A stretch of 40,669 nucleotides of DNA from Alistipes timonensis (GTDB taxonomy: Bacteria > Bacteroidota > Bacteroidia > Bacteroidales > Muribaculaceae), in the NCBI GenBank assembly GCA_023663385.1, contig JAMPHO010000013.1:1-40669 (forward strand). The letters run 5' to 3'. The notes under the pieces were generated by a model. The model saw only the letters and a list, made by a program, of their open reading frames with translations. It ran no database searches and had not been told where the DNA came from. Below, one piece after another: positions 7,005 through 15,801 of the stretch. Numbering within the stretch: position 1 is the first letter of the stretch; every line of letters starts with the position of its first letter. The translations under genes and the position numbers were made by a program.

Positions 7005-8690
7005 TTATCTTGACAAGTACGGCTTAAGAAGTTTGATGTCGGCTTCGCGCACGCCCGAGTTCTCCATCAACAGCGCCTGGTTCAAATCGTTAAGATAAAC
7101 CGCCGGGGTAGGGGCGTAAGCCCGGTCGAGCAGGGAGGCGCTTCGGATGATGTAGGGCGACACTATCCCGGCGGCCTGGAGCATCGACGGGAACAAGGAT
7201 TTCTGCGGGGAGACCCTGCGGGCGCTGTTGCGGTCAAGGGCACGCTTGAACCGGGGTTCGGCATCGAGCAGGGAGTCCGAAAGCCAGCAAAGCGTCGCGA
7301 CCCTCAACTGGTAATATGTCGGATTTGGCGACGCGTGCAGGAACCTCCCGCGGCTGTCGTCGAAAATATCCTCGCCGTGGTCGGCGCTATAGAACATGGC
7401 CGACTTGCATCCGAGGCTGTCGAGCATGTTTATGACCTCGCAGAGCACGCTGTCGGTGTACAGCACCGTGTTGTCAAAGGCGTTTATGAGTTTGTCGCGC
7501 TCGTTGGCCGACGCGTCAACAAAATCGTCGGGCTGGAAACGCCCCCGTCCTTCGGGATAGCGGTCGCGATACTGAAAGTGCGAACCATAAGTGTGGAGAA
7601 CAACGAACTTTTTGTGGTTGGCGGTGTCGGCCAGTTCCTCCCTCAGCAGCGGGAGCAGCTCCTCGTCGAGGCGCGCCACACCCCCTTCGGCCTCCAGATA
7701 CTCGACGCGGTCGGCTTCCTCGCCGAAATACTGCGTGTATGAGCCGTTGGGGGGCTGGTTGGAGAAGAACGCTGTGCGGTAGCCCGCTTCCTTGAACGCG
7801 GTAGTGATGCTTTTCGTGCGCGGCAGCTCGTTGAAGTTCTCAGCGGATAGATGGCTAAGAATCATAGGCACACTCTTATGCGTCGTGTTTGACTCCGTTA
7901 TGGAATACGGGAAAAAAGTGAGGTTTTCAACTTTCGACAACTTCGGATTGGTCGGACGGCCATACCCCCCGAGCTGCCAGTTGAGCGCGCGCGAAGTCTC
8001 GCCGACCACCATCACATACACCTCGGGCTCGTCGGCCGGGCGCCTCGACTTGGCCCGATACGAAAACGAGGCAGATGTCTCGGGATATGCCTTCGACTCC
8101 GCGGCACGGTCAAACGCCTCTACCATATTGGAAACAGCATTTACCGGGAACGTCTCATGCTCGAAACTGTACCTCGGGCAAAAACCGTAGGCGAGTCCGA
8201 CAAAGACCGCGCCGGCCACCGCGAGAGCCGCGCCGAAGCGTCGGCACGAGCGGGCCAGCGATTCTGAAATCCGCGCGGCGTCATAGGCGGCGAACGCGCC
8301 CCACACTATAGCCGTAAGATAAACGGCGACTACCAGCGCCATGGCGCCGAGCAGACTCGCCAGCAGCTCGGAAGCCTCGGAATAGCTCGTCGTGAGAACG
8401 TTCAAAAACATATCCACGGCTATCACCGACTCGCCATAGAGGTTCAGAAGCACCACCTCGAAAGCGGCGAAAAACATAAACGGAATCATCAGCAGCGCCG
8501 TACGCCCCGTCTTGCGGCTCAAGCCGAAAAGAAACAGGTAGACGCCGAGCGGTATGGCCACGTTGGCCGCTTTTCCCCAGGCGCACTCCTGCTCGGTGAC
8601 GCAGAGCACCGCGTTGGGAATCATCAGGCCGACTATGACCCACAGAAGGAGCCAGGGTGCCGAGCGGTATATTATATTGTGGAATCGCAT
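7005..8690 (-). CDS. Phosphoethanolamine transferase (lipid A/LPS type, sulfatase fold)
   Basis: Predicted inner-membrane enzyme that moves phosphoethanolamine from phosphatidylethanolamine to lipid A or LPS sugars. The 561 residues start with about five membrane segments (roughly 11-30, 43-58, 64-84, 110-133, 150-170). The periplasmic sulfatase-fold domain has the metal motif VVGETSRA (around 228-235), the nucleophile candidate T269/T270 in SNTTHKSVPMIL, and YSADHGEDIFDD near the C-terminal part. It follows the outer-membrane barrel gene by 40 nt on the same strand, so both probably share a transcript. In Bacteroidales such enzymes alter envelope charge and resistance to cationic peptides; the exact acceptor is not visible. 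I leave the gene name open (eptA/cptA-like). Confidence 0.88.
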   Translation of the reverse strand: MRFHNIIYRSAPWLLLWVIVGLMIPNAVLCVTEQECAWGKAANVAIPLGVYLFLFGLSRKTGRTALLMIPFMFFAAFEVVLLNLYGESVIAVDMFLNVLTTSYSEASELLASLLGAMALVVAVYLTAIVWGAFAAYDAARISESLARSCRRFGAALAVAGAVFVGLAYGFCPRYSFEHETFPVNAVSNMVEAFDRAAESKAYPETSASFSYRAKSRRPADEPEVYVMVVGETSRALNWQLGGYGRPTNPKLSKVENLTFFPYSITESNTTHKSVPMILSHLSAENFNELPRTKSITTAFKEAGYRTAFFSNQPPNGSYTQYFGEEADRVEYLEAEGGVARLDEELLPLLREELADTANHKKFVVLHTYGSHFQYRDRYPEGRGRFQPDDFVDASANERDKLINAFDNTVLYTDSVLCEVINMLDSLGCKSAMFYSADHGEDIFDDSRGRFLHASPNPTYYQLRVATLCWLSDSLLDAEPRFKRALDRNSARRVSPQKSLFPSMLQAAGIVSPYIIRSASLLDRAYAPTPAVYLNDLNQALLMENSGVREADIKLLKPYLSR

Positions 8691-8730
8691 AATCTGTAAT
8701 GAATGGTTCTACTTGTCGAGGCGTAAATTT

Positions 8731-9927
8731 TCAGAACGCCTCGTTGATACTTATATTGAACGCGGTGGAGTTTCGTCCGACCCCGAAATCAACCCTTACG
8801 TTGACTCGGTTCTTGAACTCCCAGCGGTAGCCTATGCCGTAAGTCGGCAGGAGCTTGCGCCCCGAGATGCCCGACGGATGGTCGAACACGGCGGCCACGC
8901 CGCCCCACACCACTATGCCGTTGCGACGCCAAACCTTCTGGCGGAGTTCGAGCACGGCGTCGGCCTCATTGCGGTCGCGGTAGCGCCCCTCGTAGTAGCC
9001 GCGGACAGCGCCGGAGGAATCAATCGAGGGGAGCATGCTCCAGGGGGTATGCTTCCCGGAAATCGCGCCGTGGAGCTGGAAGGCCCACACTCCCGATTCC
9101 CAGAAGCGGTGATACACGCCGAAGGTGAGCTCGCCGGTATAGAAATACCGTTTGTTGCCGAGGAAAGTAGGGTAGTAGCGGTTACTGAGCTGAAGGTGTA
9201 CGCCGCTATACGGGTTCTCGGGATAATCGCGCGTGTCGAGCGAGAAAACCACCCCGCCACCGTAGTTGAGCTGCTTCAGAGCCTGGTCGCCCCAAAGCTC
9301 CGGCTTCTTCGGTGCCGAAGCTTGGGAGTAATTGAACGTGAACGCCGGACCGAGGAAAATGTGCTTGCCGAGGCGCCATAGGAACTCGGCGTTGACTTTC
9401 GACTCGAAAAGGGTGTATTTCCCCTTGTTGTCGTTGTCGCTCTCGCTGTCGAACCCAATGCCCCAGAAGTAGGATGGGAAACGGGTGAAGTTTCCGTCGT
9501 AGTTGATGCGCATCCGGTCGTTGGGGAAAATATGGCTCCCCTCAACACCGACATTGAACATACCGATCACGGACACCTCCGCGAAAATCGAGATATTCGA
9601 CCGGGGTGTGAGCGAATCGTAACGCGACTTGTACAGCCCCGCCGCTATAACGGCGACCTCGAAACTGGTCGATGACGAGTAACTCGGGCCTCCGAGAAAT
9701 GAAATGTCGAACTTCTTTTGCGACGGGGGCTTGTTGGAATCGTCGAAATAATCAATGATGCGCGAGATGAGCCCTTTCTTCTTCGGGGCTATAGTGTCGG
9801 TCGCCACGGCTACACTGTCCGTGGCGATCGCTGACCCGGCTGTATCATTCGTTTGTCCAGCAACGACAAACACGCCGAGAATCAGCGATAAAAGGGCGGT
9901 TGTTGTTTGTTGTGTGATGAACTTCAT
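8731..9927 (-). CDS. BamA/TamA-family outer-membrane beta-barrel protein
   Basis: A 398-residue secreted protein with a signal peptide (cleavage probably after VVAGQ), a low-complexity Thr/Ala/Ser-rich linker, a short basic segment (PKKKGLISRIIDYFDD) and then a 16-strand-type surface-antigen barrel. Alternating aromatic strands, GGGVVFSLDTRDYPENPYSG (a typical Omp85 barrel motif) and a terminal aromatic ending INEAF support outer-membrane insertion by BAM. It lacks POTRA repeats, so it is not the essential BamA but one of the short Omp85-like barrels common in Bacteroidetes. It is divergent from menD and upstream of the phosphoethanolamine transferase gene. Confidence 0.85.
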   Translation of the reverse strand: MKFITQQTTTALLSLILGVFVVAGQTNDTAGSAIATDSVAVATDTIAPKKKGLISRIIDYFDDSNKPPSQKKFDISFLGGPSYSSSTSFEVAVIAAGLYKSRYDSLTPRSNISIFAEVSVIGMFNVGVEGSHIFPNDRMRINYDGNFTRFPSYFWGIGFDSESDNDNKGKYTLFESKVNAEFLWRLGKHIFLGPAFTFNYSQASAPKKPELWGDQALKQLNYGGGVVFSLDTRDYPENPYSGVHLQLSNRYYPTFLGNKRYFYTGELTFGVYHRFWESGVWAFQLHGAISGKHTPWSMLPSIDSSGAVRGYYEGRYRDRNEADAVLELRQKVWRRNGIVVWGGVAAVFDHPSGISGRKLLPTYGIGYRWEFKNRVNVRVDFGVGRNSTAFNISINEAF

Positions 9928-9952
9928 AAAATGATAACAACAAAATCGGGCG

Positions 9953-9960
9953 CAAAGTTA
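9953..9960 (-). promoter_or_regulatory. Candidate -7 element for the outer-membrane barrel gene
   Basis: TAACTTTG on the minus strand, 25 nt upstream of the ATG. No TTG is found at the expected -33 distance, so the call rests on the -7 box only. Confidence 0.45.
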
Positions 9961-9981
9961 CGAAAACCGGGCTCTTTTGAT

Positions 9982-9989
9982 TAATTTTG
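9982..9989 (+). promoter_or_regulatory. Candidate -7 element for the men operon
   Basis: TAATTTTG matches TAnnTTTG on the plus strand. Transcription would start near 9996, which leaves almost no leader for a start at 10002 or 10011 and so favours ATG 10032 for menD. No good -33 TTG is present. Confidence 0.45.
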
Positions 9990-10031
9990 TACTGATATAA
10001 GTTGGTCATAATGGCCCATCTTTTCGCCGAT

Positions 10032-11663
10032 ATGCAAAAGACAAACACAGAGAAAACCATATGCCGGATGGTGGCGCGGGCGCTTGCCGCCTACGGCGTC
10101 CGCCGCGCAGTGACATCGCCGGGTAGCCGCAACGCGCCGTTGCTTATGGCCTTGGACCGTTCCGGGGAAATCGCCACCATCCCGGTGATCGACGAGCGGT
10201 GCGCCGCCTTCGAGGCGCTAGGGCTGGCCGACATCTCGGGCGAGCCGGTCGCGCTGTGCTGCACTTCCGGCACCGCGCTGCTCAACTACGCTCCGGCCAT
10301 CGCCGAAGCCCACTATAGGGAGATACCACTGATCGTGGTGTCAGCCGACCGCCCCGCCGAGTGGATCGACCAGGCCGACAGCCAGACCATCAGGCAACCG
10401 GGCGCGCTCGGCAACTTCGTGAAGGCCGAGGCTGACCTGGGCGACGGTTCCGCCTTGGACGAATACCTTTGGTACTGCAATCGAAAGCTCAACGACGTGC
10501 TGGCAGCGGCCACCTCCGGTCCCAAAGGTCCCGTACACATTAATATACACCTCACAGCGCCGCTTACCTCCGAGACAATTATCGCCCCGGAGGAGGAGGT
10601 TTTCCACAAAATCGACATTATCGCCCCCGCCGAGGTGATACCGACCGATACGGCGCGCCGTCTTGCCAAAAGCCTTATCGGACGGCAGGTGCTGGTGGTC
10701 GGCGGGTTCCATTCTCCAGACGACCGTCTTGGCAAAGCGCTCGCTTCCATAGCGGCCATCGAAGGGTTCAGAGTCATCGACGAGGGACTCTCCAATATTC
10801 GCGGAGCCATGATAGAACCAGGCCCCGATTCGCCGATCGGCATGCCGGAAGTTCTGATTACTTTCGGCGGGTCGCTTGTTTCCGCCAAGCTGAAGGAAGC
10901 GCTTCGCCAATGCGGCTCCATCCGGGAGCATTGGCACGTCGGCCAGGAAGGACGCGCGGTCGATACGTTCCGCAAGCTTACCACCCGTATTGATTTCCCC
11001 GCCTCGGGCTTCTTCCCCCGGCTCGCCGGAGCGCTGGGCCACCACGTCCGCACCGGCGAGTTGATGCTGAAGAAAAACGCCACAGCTCAAGCGAGAACCA
11101 TCGACGCACCCGCGGAGTGGGATTCCGCGACCGCCGTCAGCGACCTGCTGTCCGCGGTTCCTCGGCAATGGAACATCCAACTCGGCAACGGGATGTCGGT
11201 GCGCCGCGCGCTACCTCTGGTAGCCGGGGGGCGGTTCCACCGCGTCAGCTCCAACCGCGGAGTAAGCGGCATCGACGGATGCATGTCGACCGCGATAGGC
11301 GCGTCGGCGGCCTACGGCAAACCGACCCTGCTCATCGTCGGCGATATGTCGGCCCAATACGATATGGGCGCGCTCGCCTCCGGGCAGGTGACGCCGAAAC
11401 TGAAAATAGCGGTGCTCGACAACGGTGGCGGCGAGATTTTCCGCCGCGTGGCCACAACGCGCTCATTACCCGAACGCGAGCGTCTGATAGCTGGAGGGGT
11501 GAGACTCCCGCTTCGCCAACTGGCCGAAAGTTTCGGCTTCCGCTACCTTGAGGCCGCGGACCGAGGCTCGCTCGCAATCGCGGCGAAAAGTCTCGCGGCG
11601 GAAAACGAGCGACCTTGCCTGCTACGAATCATAATTGACAACGAACAACTGAAACAACCATAA
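10032..11663 (+). CDS. menD: 2-Succinyl-5-enolpyruvyl-6-hydroxy-3-cyclohexene-1-carboxylate synthase
   Basis: ThDP-dependent enzyme joining isochorismate and 2-oxoglutarate in menaquinone synthesis. About 543 residues from ATG 10032. The N-terminal PYR domain shows [12 protein letters not shown] and the activating Glu in [13 protein letters not shown]. The C-terminal PP domain has the ThDP/Mg motif starting GDMSAQYD and ending LDNGGGEIF. In-frame TTG 10002 and ATG 10011 are alternative starts, but they fall on the predicted transcription start. It opens menD-menB-menC-menE. An isochorismate synthase gene, often directly upstream in Bacteroidales, is absent from this side. Confidence 0.95.
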   Translation: MQKTNTEKTICRMVARALAAYGVRRAVTSPGSRNAPLLMALDRSGEIATIPVIDERCAAFEALGLADISGEPVALCCTSGTALLNYAPAIAEAHYREIPLIVVSADRPAEWIDQADSQTIRQPGALGNFVKAEADLGDGSALDEYLWYCNRKLNDVLAAATSGPKGPVHINIHLTAPLTSETIIAPEEEVFHKIDIIAPAEVIPTDTARRLAKSLIGRQVLVVGGFHSPDDRLGKALASIAAIEGFRVIDEGLSNIRGAMIEPGPDSPIGMPEVLITFGGSLVSAKLKEALRQCGSIREHWHVGQEGRAVDTFRKLTTRIDFPASGFFPRLAGALGHHVRTGELMLKKNATAQARTIDAPAEWDSATAVSDLLSAVPRQWNIQLGNGMSVRRALPLVAGGRFHRVSSNRGVSGIDGCMSTAIGASAAYGKPTLLIVGDMSAQYDMGALASGQVTPKLKIAVLDNGGGEIFRRVATTRSLPERERLIAGGVRLPLRQLAESFGFRYLEAADRGSLAIAAKSLAAENERPCLLRIIIDNEQLKQP

Positions 11664-11665
11664 CA

Positions 11666-12484
11666 ATGAGAAACTGGGAAACCATAAAGGAATACGAGGA
11701 TATACTCTTCGAGCGTTTCGGCGGTATCGCCAAAATCACCATCAACCGACCCAAAGTGTACAACGCGTTCCGCCCGCAGACCAACGCGGAAATGCTCGAC
11801 GCGTTCACCTATTGCCGCACCTGTCCCGAGATCGGCGTGATAATACTCACAGGCGCCGGCGACAAGGCGTTCTGCTCCGGCGGCGACCAGCACTATAAAG
11901 GTCTTGGCGGCTATATCGACGCCGACGGTACACCCCGCCTGAACGTGCTCGAACTCCACAAGATGATTCGCTCCATACCTAAACCCGTGATCGCGATGGT
12001 CAATGGTTACGCTATCGGCGGCGGCAATGTGCTCAACGTGGTTTGCGACCTCTCGATCGCTTCGGAAAACGCACGCTTCGGACAGACCGGGCCCAAGGTC
12101 GGCAGTTTCGACGCCGGATTCGGCTCCTCGTACCTCGCGCGCTGCGTGGGTCAGAAGAAAGCCCGCGAAATCTGGTATCTTTGCCGCCAGTACACCGCCG
12201 CCGAGGCGCTCGAAATGGGCATGATCAACGCCGTGGTGCCGTTTGACCGCCTCGAAGACGAAACCGTGGAGTGGTGCGAGACCATTCTCAAGCGCTCGCC
12301 GATGGCCATAAGGATGATCAAGCGCGCCCTCAACGCTGAACTCGACGGACAGGCCGGACTGATGGAGTTCGCCGGCGACGCCACCCTGCTTTACTACCTG
12401 ATGCCCGAGGCCCAGGAAGGTAAGAACGCGTTCCTGGAGAAGCGCGACCCCGACTTCGAGCAGTTCCCCAAATTCCCCGGTTGA
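11666..12484 (+). CDS. menB: 1,4-Dihydroxy-2-naphthoyl-CoA synthase
   Basis: Crotonase-fold enzyme that cyclises o-succinylbenzoyl-CoA to dihydroxynaphthoyl-CoA. The 272-residue length is typical. Recognisable segments are [13 protein letters not shown], the oxyanion region [22 protein letters not shown] and [14 protein letters not shown]; the C-terminus [14 protein letters not shown] is close to the family norm. It starts 2 nt after the menD stop and its own stop overlaps the menC ATG, so translation is likely coupled. Confidence 0.96.
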   Translation: MRNWETIKEYEDILFERFGGIAKITINRPKVYNAFRPQTNAEMLDAFTYCRTCPEIGVIILTGAGDKAFCSGGDQHYKGLGGYIDADGTPRLNVLELHKMIRSIPKPVIAMVNGYAIGGGNVLNVVCDLSIASENARFGQTGPKVGSFDAGFGSSYLARCVGQKKAREIWYLCRQYTAAEALEMGMINAVVPFDRLEDETVEWCETILKRSPMAIRMIKRALNAELDGQAGLMEFAGDATLLYYLMPEAQEGKNAFLEKRDPDFEQFPKFPG

Positions 12485-13509
12485 TGATGAAAGCGGAATA
12501 CGCCCCTTACTCGCTCATCTTCCGCGAGACTGCCATTACCTCCCGGCAGCGGATGAACGTGAAGGAAACCTACCTGCTGCGCCTTACCGACGGCTACCGC
12601 TCGGCCGTCGGCGAGGTGCCGATTTTCCGCGGCCTCAGCGCCGAGGATACCCCCGACTTCGCCAAAAGGCTCGCCGGTTACTGCCGCACGGGCAATATTT
12701 CCGACGCGCCCTCATCCGTGAGGTTCGGATTCGAGACCGCGGAAGCCGCGCTCGACAGCGGATCGCAGGAGCGGCTGTTTGACACCCCCTGGAGCCGGGG
12801 TGAAAAAGGGATACGCATAAACGGTCTGATATGGATGGGCGACCGCCGGACTATGGCGCGCCGCATAAGGGAGAAACTCGACGGCGGTTTCCGATGCGTT
12901 AAACTGAAAATCGGAGGCATCGACTTCGCCGACGAGCTGGCGCTCCTGCGCTACATACGCTCCGAGTTCGGCCCCGGCGACATCGAGCTTCGCCTCGACG
13001 CCAACGGGGCGTTCACCCCGGAGAATGCCTACGACCGTCTCGGCTACCTCTCGGAACTCGCCATACATTCCATCGAGCAACCGATAAGGGCCGGACAGCC
13101 CGACGCGATGGCCGAAGTTTGCGCCAAATCGCCAATCCCCGTCGCGCTCGACGAAGAGCTGATCGGCACTCGGTCCGACGATGACAAGCGCGCGTTGCTC
13201 GCCAGGATAAAGCCATCCTACATAATACTCAAACCCGCCCTGTGCGGAGGTTTGGTGGAAGCGGACCGCTGGATCGACATAGCCGCGGAAAACGGGATAG
13301 GGTGGTGGGCCACCTCAGCCCTGGAGTCGGACCTGGGCCTCAACGCCATCGCCCAGTGGGTCAGCCAAAGAGAGCCTGAGATGCCCCAGGGGCTCGGCAC
13401 GGGCCGCCTGTACACCAACAACTTCCCCTCGCCGCTTGAACTCCGCGGCGAAGAGCTATGGTTTAATCCCGAAAAACGATTCGAATTGCCGTCTATCGAA
13501 TGGCAATGA
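12484..13509 (+). CDS. menC: o-Succinylbenzoate synthase
   Basis: Enolase-superfamily dehydratase producing o-succinylbenzoate from SHCHC. About 341 residues. The barrel contains the KxK acid/base motif CVKLKIGG (near residue 140), the first metal ligand in LRLDANGAF, then SIEQP and ALDEEL carrying further acidic ligands, and IILKPALCGG with the second catalytic Lys. The start is ATG 12484 (overlapping the menB stop) or the tandem ATG 12487. Gene order B-C-E with short spacing gives one operon. Confidence 0.93.
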   Translation: MMKAEYAPYSLIFRETAITSRQRMNVKETYLLRLTDGYRSAVGEVPIFRGLSAEDTPDFAKRLAGYCRTGNISDAPSSVRFGFETAEAALDSGSQERLFDTPWSRGEKGIRINGLIWMGDRRTMARRIREKLDGGFRCVKLKIGGIDFADELALLRYIRSEFGPGDIELRLDANGAFTPENAYDRLGYLSELAIHSIEQPIRAGQPDAMAEVCAKSPIPVALDEELIGTRSDDDKRALLARIKPSYIILKPALCGGLVEADRWIDIAAENGIGWWATSALESDLGLNAIAQWVSQREPEMPQGLGTGRLYTNNFPSPLELRGEELWFNPEKRFELPSIEWQ

Positions 13510-13521
13510 CCCTGACTGCGT

Positions 13522-14487
13522 ATGACTGACTTCAAAGCGCTACTGACTTCAGCAGGGGAGTCATTCCTAAAGGAATGGCTCTCAGACTCGGCTTATGTCG
13601 AAGCTCACACATCAGGCTCAACCGGCACGCCGAAAATCATACGTCTTCCAAAGAGCGATATGAGAGTTTCGGCGCGGGCAACCAACCGATTCTTCAATAT
13701 CGGAAAAGACTCCCTGCTCGTCTGCCCGTTATCTGCCGACTACATTGCCGGAAAAATGATGATTGTCAGGGCTGTTGAAGCCGGATGCCGACTGATAATG
13801 CTTGAACCGAGCAACCACCTCGCGCCTAAAATCGACAGAGTCGTCGAGGAGTACGGCACAATCGACCTGCTGCCGCTGGTACCCTCTCAATGCGAATCGC
13901 TTTGGGGTGTGGAGTATGGAGCCATAAGAAATATTATCGTCGGCGGAGCGCCAGTCTCGCCGGAGATGGAGGAACGGCTCGCGGCGTACCCCGCAGATGT
14001 ATGGGCTACGTACGGCATGACAGAGACCTGCTCGCACGTCGCGCTACGCCGTATGGGGTCACCTCTATACAAAGCTATGCCCGGTATCTCGTTTTCCGCC
14101 GGTGATGATGGCCGACTGACGATCAATGCTCCCGAATACAGCTTCCGATCGCTCGCGACCAACGACATAGCGGAGATCGCGGACCCTCAGACATTCCGAT
14201 GGCTCGGACGCGCCGACAATGTTGTGAATTCCGGGGGCGTAAAACTGTTCCCCGAGCAATTGGAGCGGCGCCTCGCCGGGCATATCGCTGTACCTTTCTA
14301 CCTCAAAGGGGAGGAAGATCCGAAATGGGGGACGCGGCTGGTACTCGTGGCCGAATGCCCTGAGTCGGAAACCAACGCGCTCGCCGAAATCTGTGCCACG
14401 GTGCTTGAACCTTACTCTCGCCCGAAGGAGATACGATGCGTGGCGAGCCTACCACGGACATCCAACGGGAAAATCCGACGGTTATGA
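13522..14487 (+). CDS. menE: o-Succinylbenzoate-CoA ligase, compact form
   Basis: Adenylate-forming enzyme activating o-succinylbenzoate with CoA. The 321 residues are much shorter than the roughly 480 of E. coli-type MenE because part of the N-terminal region is absent, as seen in Bacteroidetes men clusters. Core motifs are intact: the P-loop HTSGSTGTPK (31-38 for the SGSTGTPK part), YGMTETCSH, WLGRADNVVNSGGVK, and the catalytic Lys near the end in TSNGKIRR. It lies 12 nt after menC. menA, menH and menF are not in the window. Confidence 0.9.
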   Translation: MTDFKALLTSAGESFLKEWLSDSAYVEAHTSGSTGTPKIIRLPKSDMRVSARATNRFFNIGKDSLLVCPLSADYIAGKMMIVRAVEAGCRLIMLEPSNHLAPKIDRVVEEYGTIDLLPLVPSQCESLWGVEYGAIRNIIVGGAPVSPEMEERLAAYPADVWATYGMTETCSHVALRRMGSPLYKAMPGISFSAGDDGRLTINAPEYSFRSLATNDIAEIADPQTFRWLGRADNVVNSGGVKLFPEQLERRLAGHIAVPFYLKGEEDPKWGTRLVLVAECPESETNALAEICATVLEPYSRPKEIRCVASLPRTSNGKIRRL

Positions 14488-14554
14488 TAACGGCGGTTAT
14501 GCTCCTCGCCAACTCATTTCATCGTCGGGGCGTTATCTATCAAAAACAGCAAAT

Positions 14555-15340
14555 ATGGAACTCAGATCCCAGGAATTGACTCGATACATCCTCCCGCTTC
14601 GCGAGGGGGGCTCGTTGCCGGCGCTTGCCGAAGCCGACGACGGCTTCCGCTATGTGGTGAAATTCCGCGGCGCGGGCCACGGCTCGAAAGCGCTTATCGC
14701 CGAGCTTATAGGCGGCATGGTCGCCAAAGCGTTGAAGTTCAATGTGCCGGAACTCGTATTTCTCGACATCGACAACCGTTTCGGCATCACCGAGCCTGAT
14801 GAGGAAATCCAGGACCTGCTTCGGGGGAGCGAGGGACTCAACCTCGGGCTGCACTTCCTCGACCGGGCCATGACTATGGATCCCTCGGTCAACAAGGTGG
14901 ACCCGCTCACGGCCTCGAAAATCGTTTGGCTCGACGCTTTTCTCACAAATGTTGACCGCACCCGGCTCAACACAAATATGCTTATCTGGAACAACGAGCT
15001 GTGGCTGATTGACCACGGGGCGTCGCTCTACTTCCATCACTCCTGGCGCAATCTCGACAAAGCGCCGCTCGACCCATTCCCGTTCATAAAGAACCATGCG
15101 CTGCTCCCGGCGGCATCGCGGCTCGCGGAGGCCGACTCCCTGATGCGCCAAGCCATAACCCCGCGCACCCTTTCGCACATCGTCGATATGATTCCCGACA
15201 CATGGCTTACCTTTGAGGGGGACTCTATGACTCCGGCGGAAAAACGAGCCGTGTACCGCGACTTCCTGACACGCCGACTGGCCAATTCATCAATTTTCGT
15301 AAAACAAGCCATCGATGAACGAGAACGCCTTGCTCTATGA
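14555..15340 (+). CDS. HipA-like kinase (HipA_2 type)
   Basis: A 261-residue protein resembling a minimal HipA-family Ser/Thr kinase. RYVVKFRGAGHG holds a likely ATP-binding Lys (K36), AELIGGMVAKAL follows, WLDAFLTNVDRTRLNTNML holds the catalytic-loop Asp/Asn residues (D127, N132, D134), and LWLIDHGAS carries the DFG-like metal Asp (D153). It lacks the N-terminal HipA domain. It overlaps the DUF3037 gene by 26 bp, a pairing I recall as recurrent, so the two are probably a unit. No HipB-like antitoxin is next to it, so a toxin role is not shown. It is 67 nt after menE and has no clear promoter, so it may ride on the men transcript. The start is ATG 14555; longer frames run into menE. Confidence 0.8.
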   Translation: MELRSQELTRYILPLREGGSLPALAEADDGFRYVVKFRGAGHGSKALIAELIGGMVAKALKFNVPELVFLDIDNRFGITEPDEEIQDLLRGSEGLNLGLHFLDRAMTMDPSVNKVDPLTASKIVWLDAFLTNVDRTRLNTNMLIWNNELWLIDHGASLYFHHSWRNLDKAPLDPFPFIKNHALLPAASRLAEADSLMRQAITPRTLSHIVDMIPDTWLTFEGDSMTPAEKRAVYRDFLTRRLANSSIFVKQAIDERERLAL

Positions 15341-15710
15341 ATACGCCGTCCTCCGCTACGTTCCAAGAATTGAGCGCGAGGAGTTTATCAACGTCGGTTT
15401 GATGATGATGTGCAAACGTCGTCGCTGGCTCCGCGTCGCCGTGTCGCTCGATCGTGACCGCCTCAGCGCCTTCGACCGCGGCGTCGACATCGAATCCCTC
15501 CGCCGTCAGTTGGCCATGTTCGACGCGTCCTCTCCCGCACTCGCCGACGCACCCGTCGAGGAGCGTTTCCGCTGGTTTTCCGCCGTCAAAAGCTCCTCGA
15601 TACAGACCTCGCGCCCTCACCCCGGCCTCATCCCACACCCCGACCCTTCAAGCCCCGCCGAATCTCTCACCCGCGAATTCGACCGCCTCTTCGCCACCCT
15701 GGTACTATAA
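15315..15710 (+). CDS. DUF3037 domain protein
   Basis: A 131-residue protein beginning MNENALLYEYAVLRYVPRIEREEFINVGLMM, which fits the DUF3037 family. The family is uncharacterised. The ATG lies inside the HipA-like gene (26-bp overlap, different frame), so expression is probably coupled. It has no signal peptide or membrane segment. The C-terminal third is Pro/Ser-rich (HPGLIPHPDPSSP). The partner role is inferred only from the repeated gene pairing. Confidence 0.8.
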   Translation: MNENALLYEYAVLRYVPRIEREEFINVGLMMMCKRRRWLRVAVSLDRDRLSAFDRGVDIESLRRQLAMFDASSPALADAPVEERFRWFSAVKSSSIQTSRPHPGLIPHPDPSSPAESLTREFDRLFATLVL

Positions 15711-15733
15711 GAGCTTGTTTTTTCAACAAGCTC
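15711..15733. terminator. Hairpin at the end of the men-HipA_2-DUF3037 transcript
   Basis: A perfect 9-bp inverted repeat, GAGCTTGTT / AACAAGCTC, with a 5-nt T/C loop lies directly after the DUF3037 stop. There is no clear T-run downstream, so termination is likely but not textbook. It could also serve the convergent acyltransferase gene. Confidence 0.5.
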
Positions 15734-15801
15734 TAAATTCAGGGAGGGGGAAAGGAATCAAATTCAATAAACAGGAATCCGCAAGTCAGATTTAACAAAA
15801 A

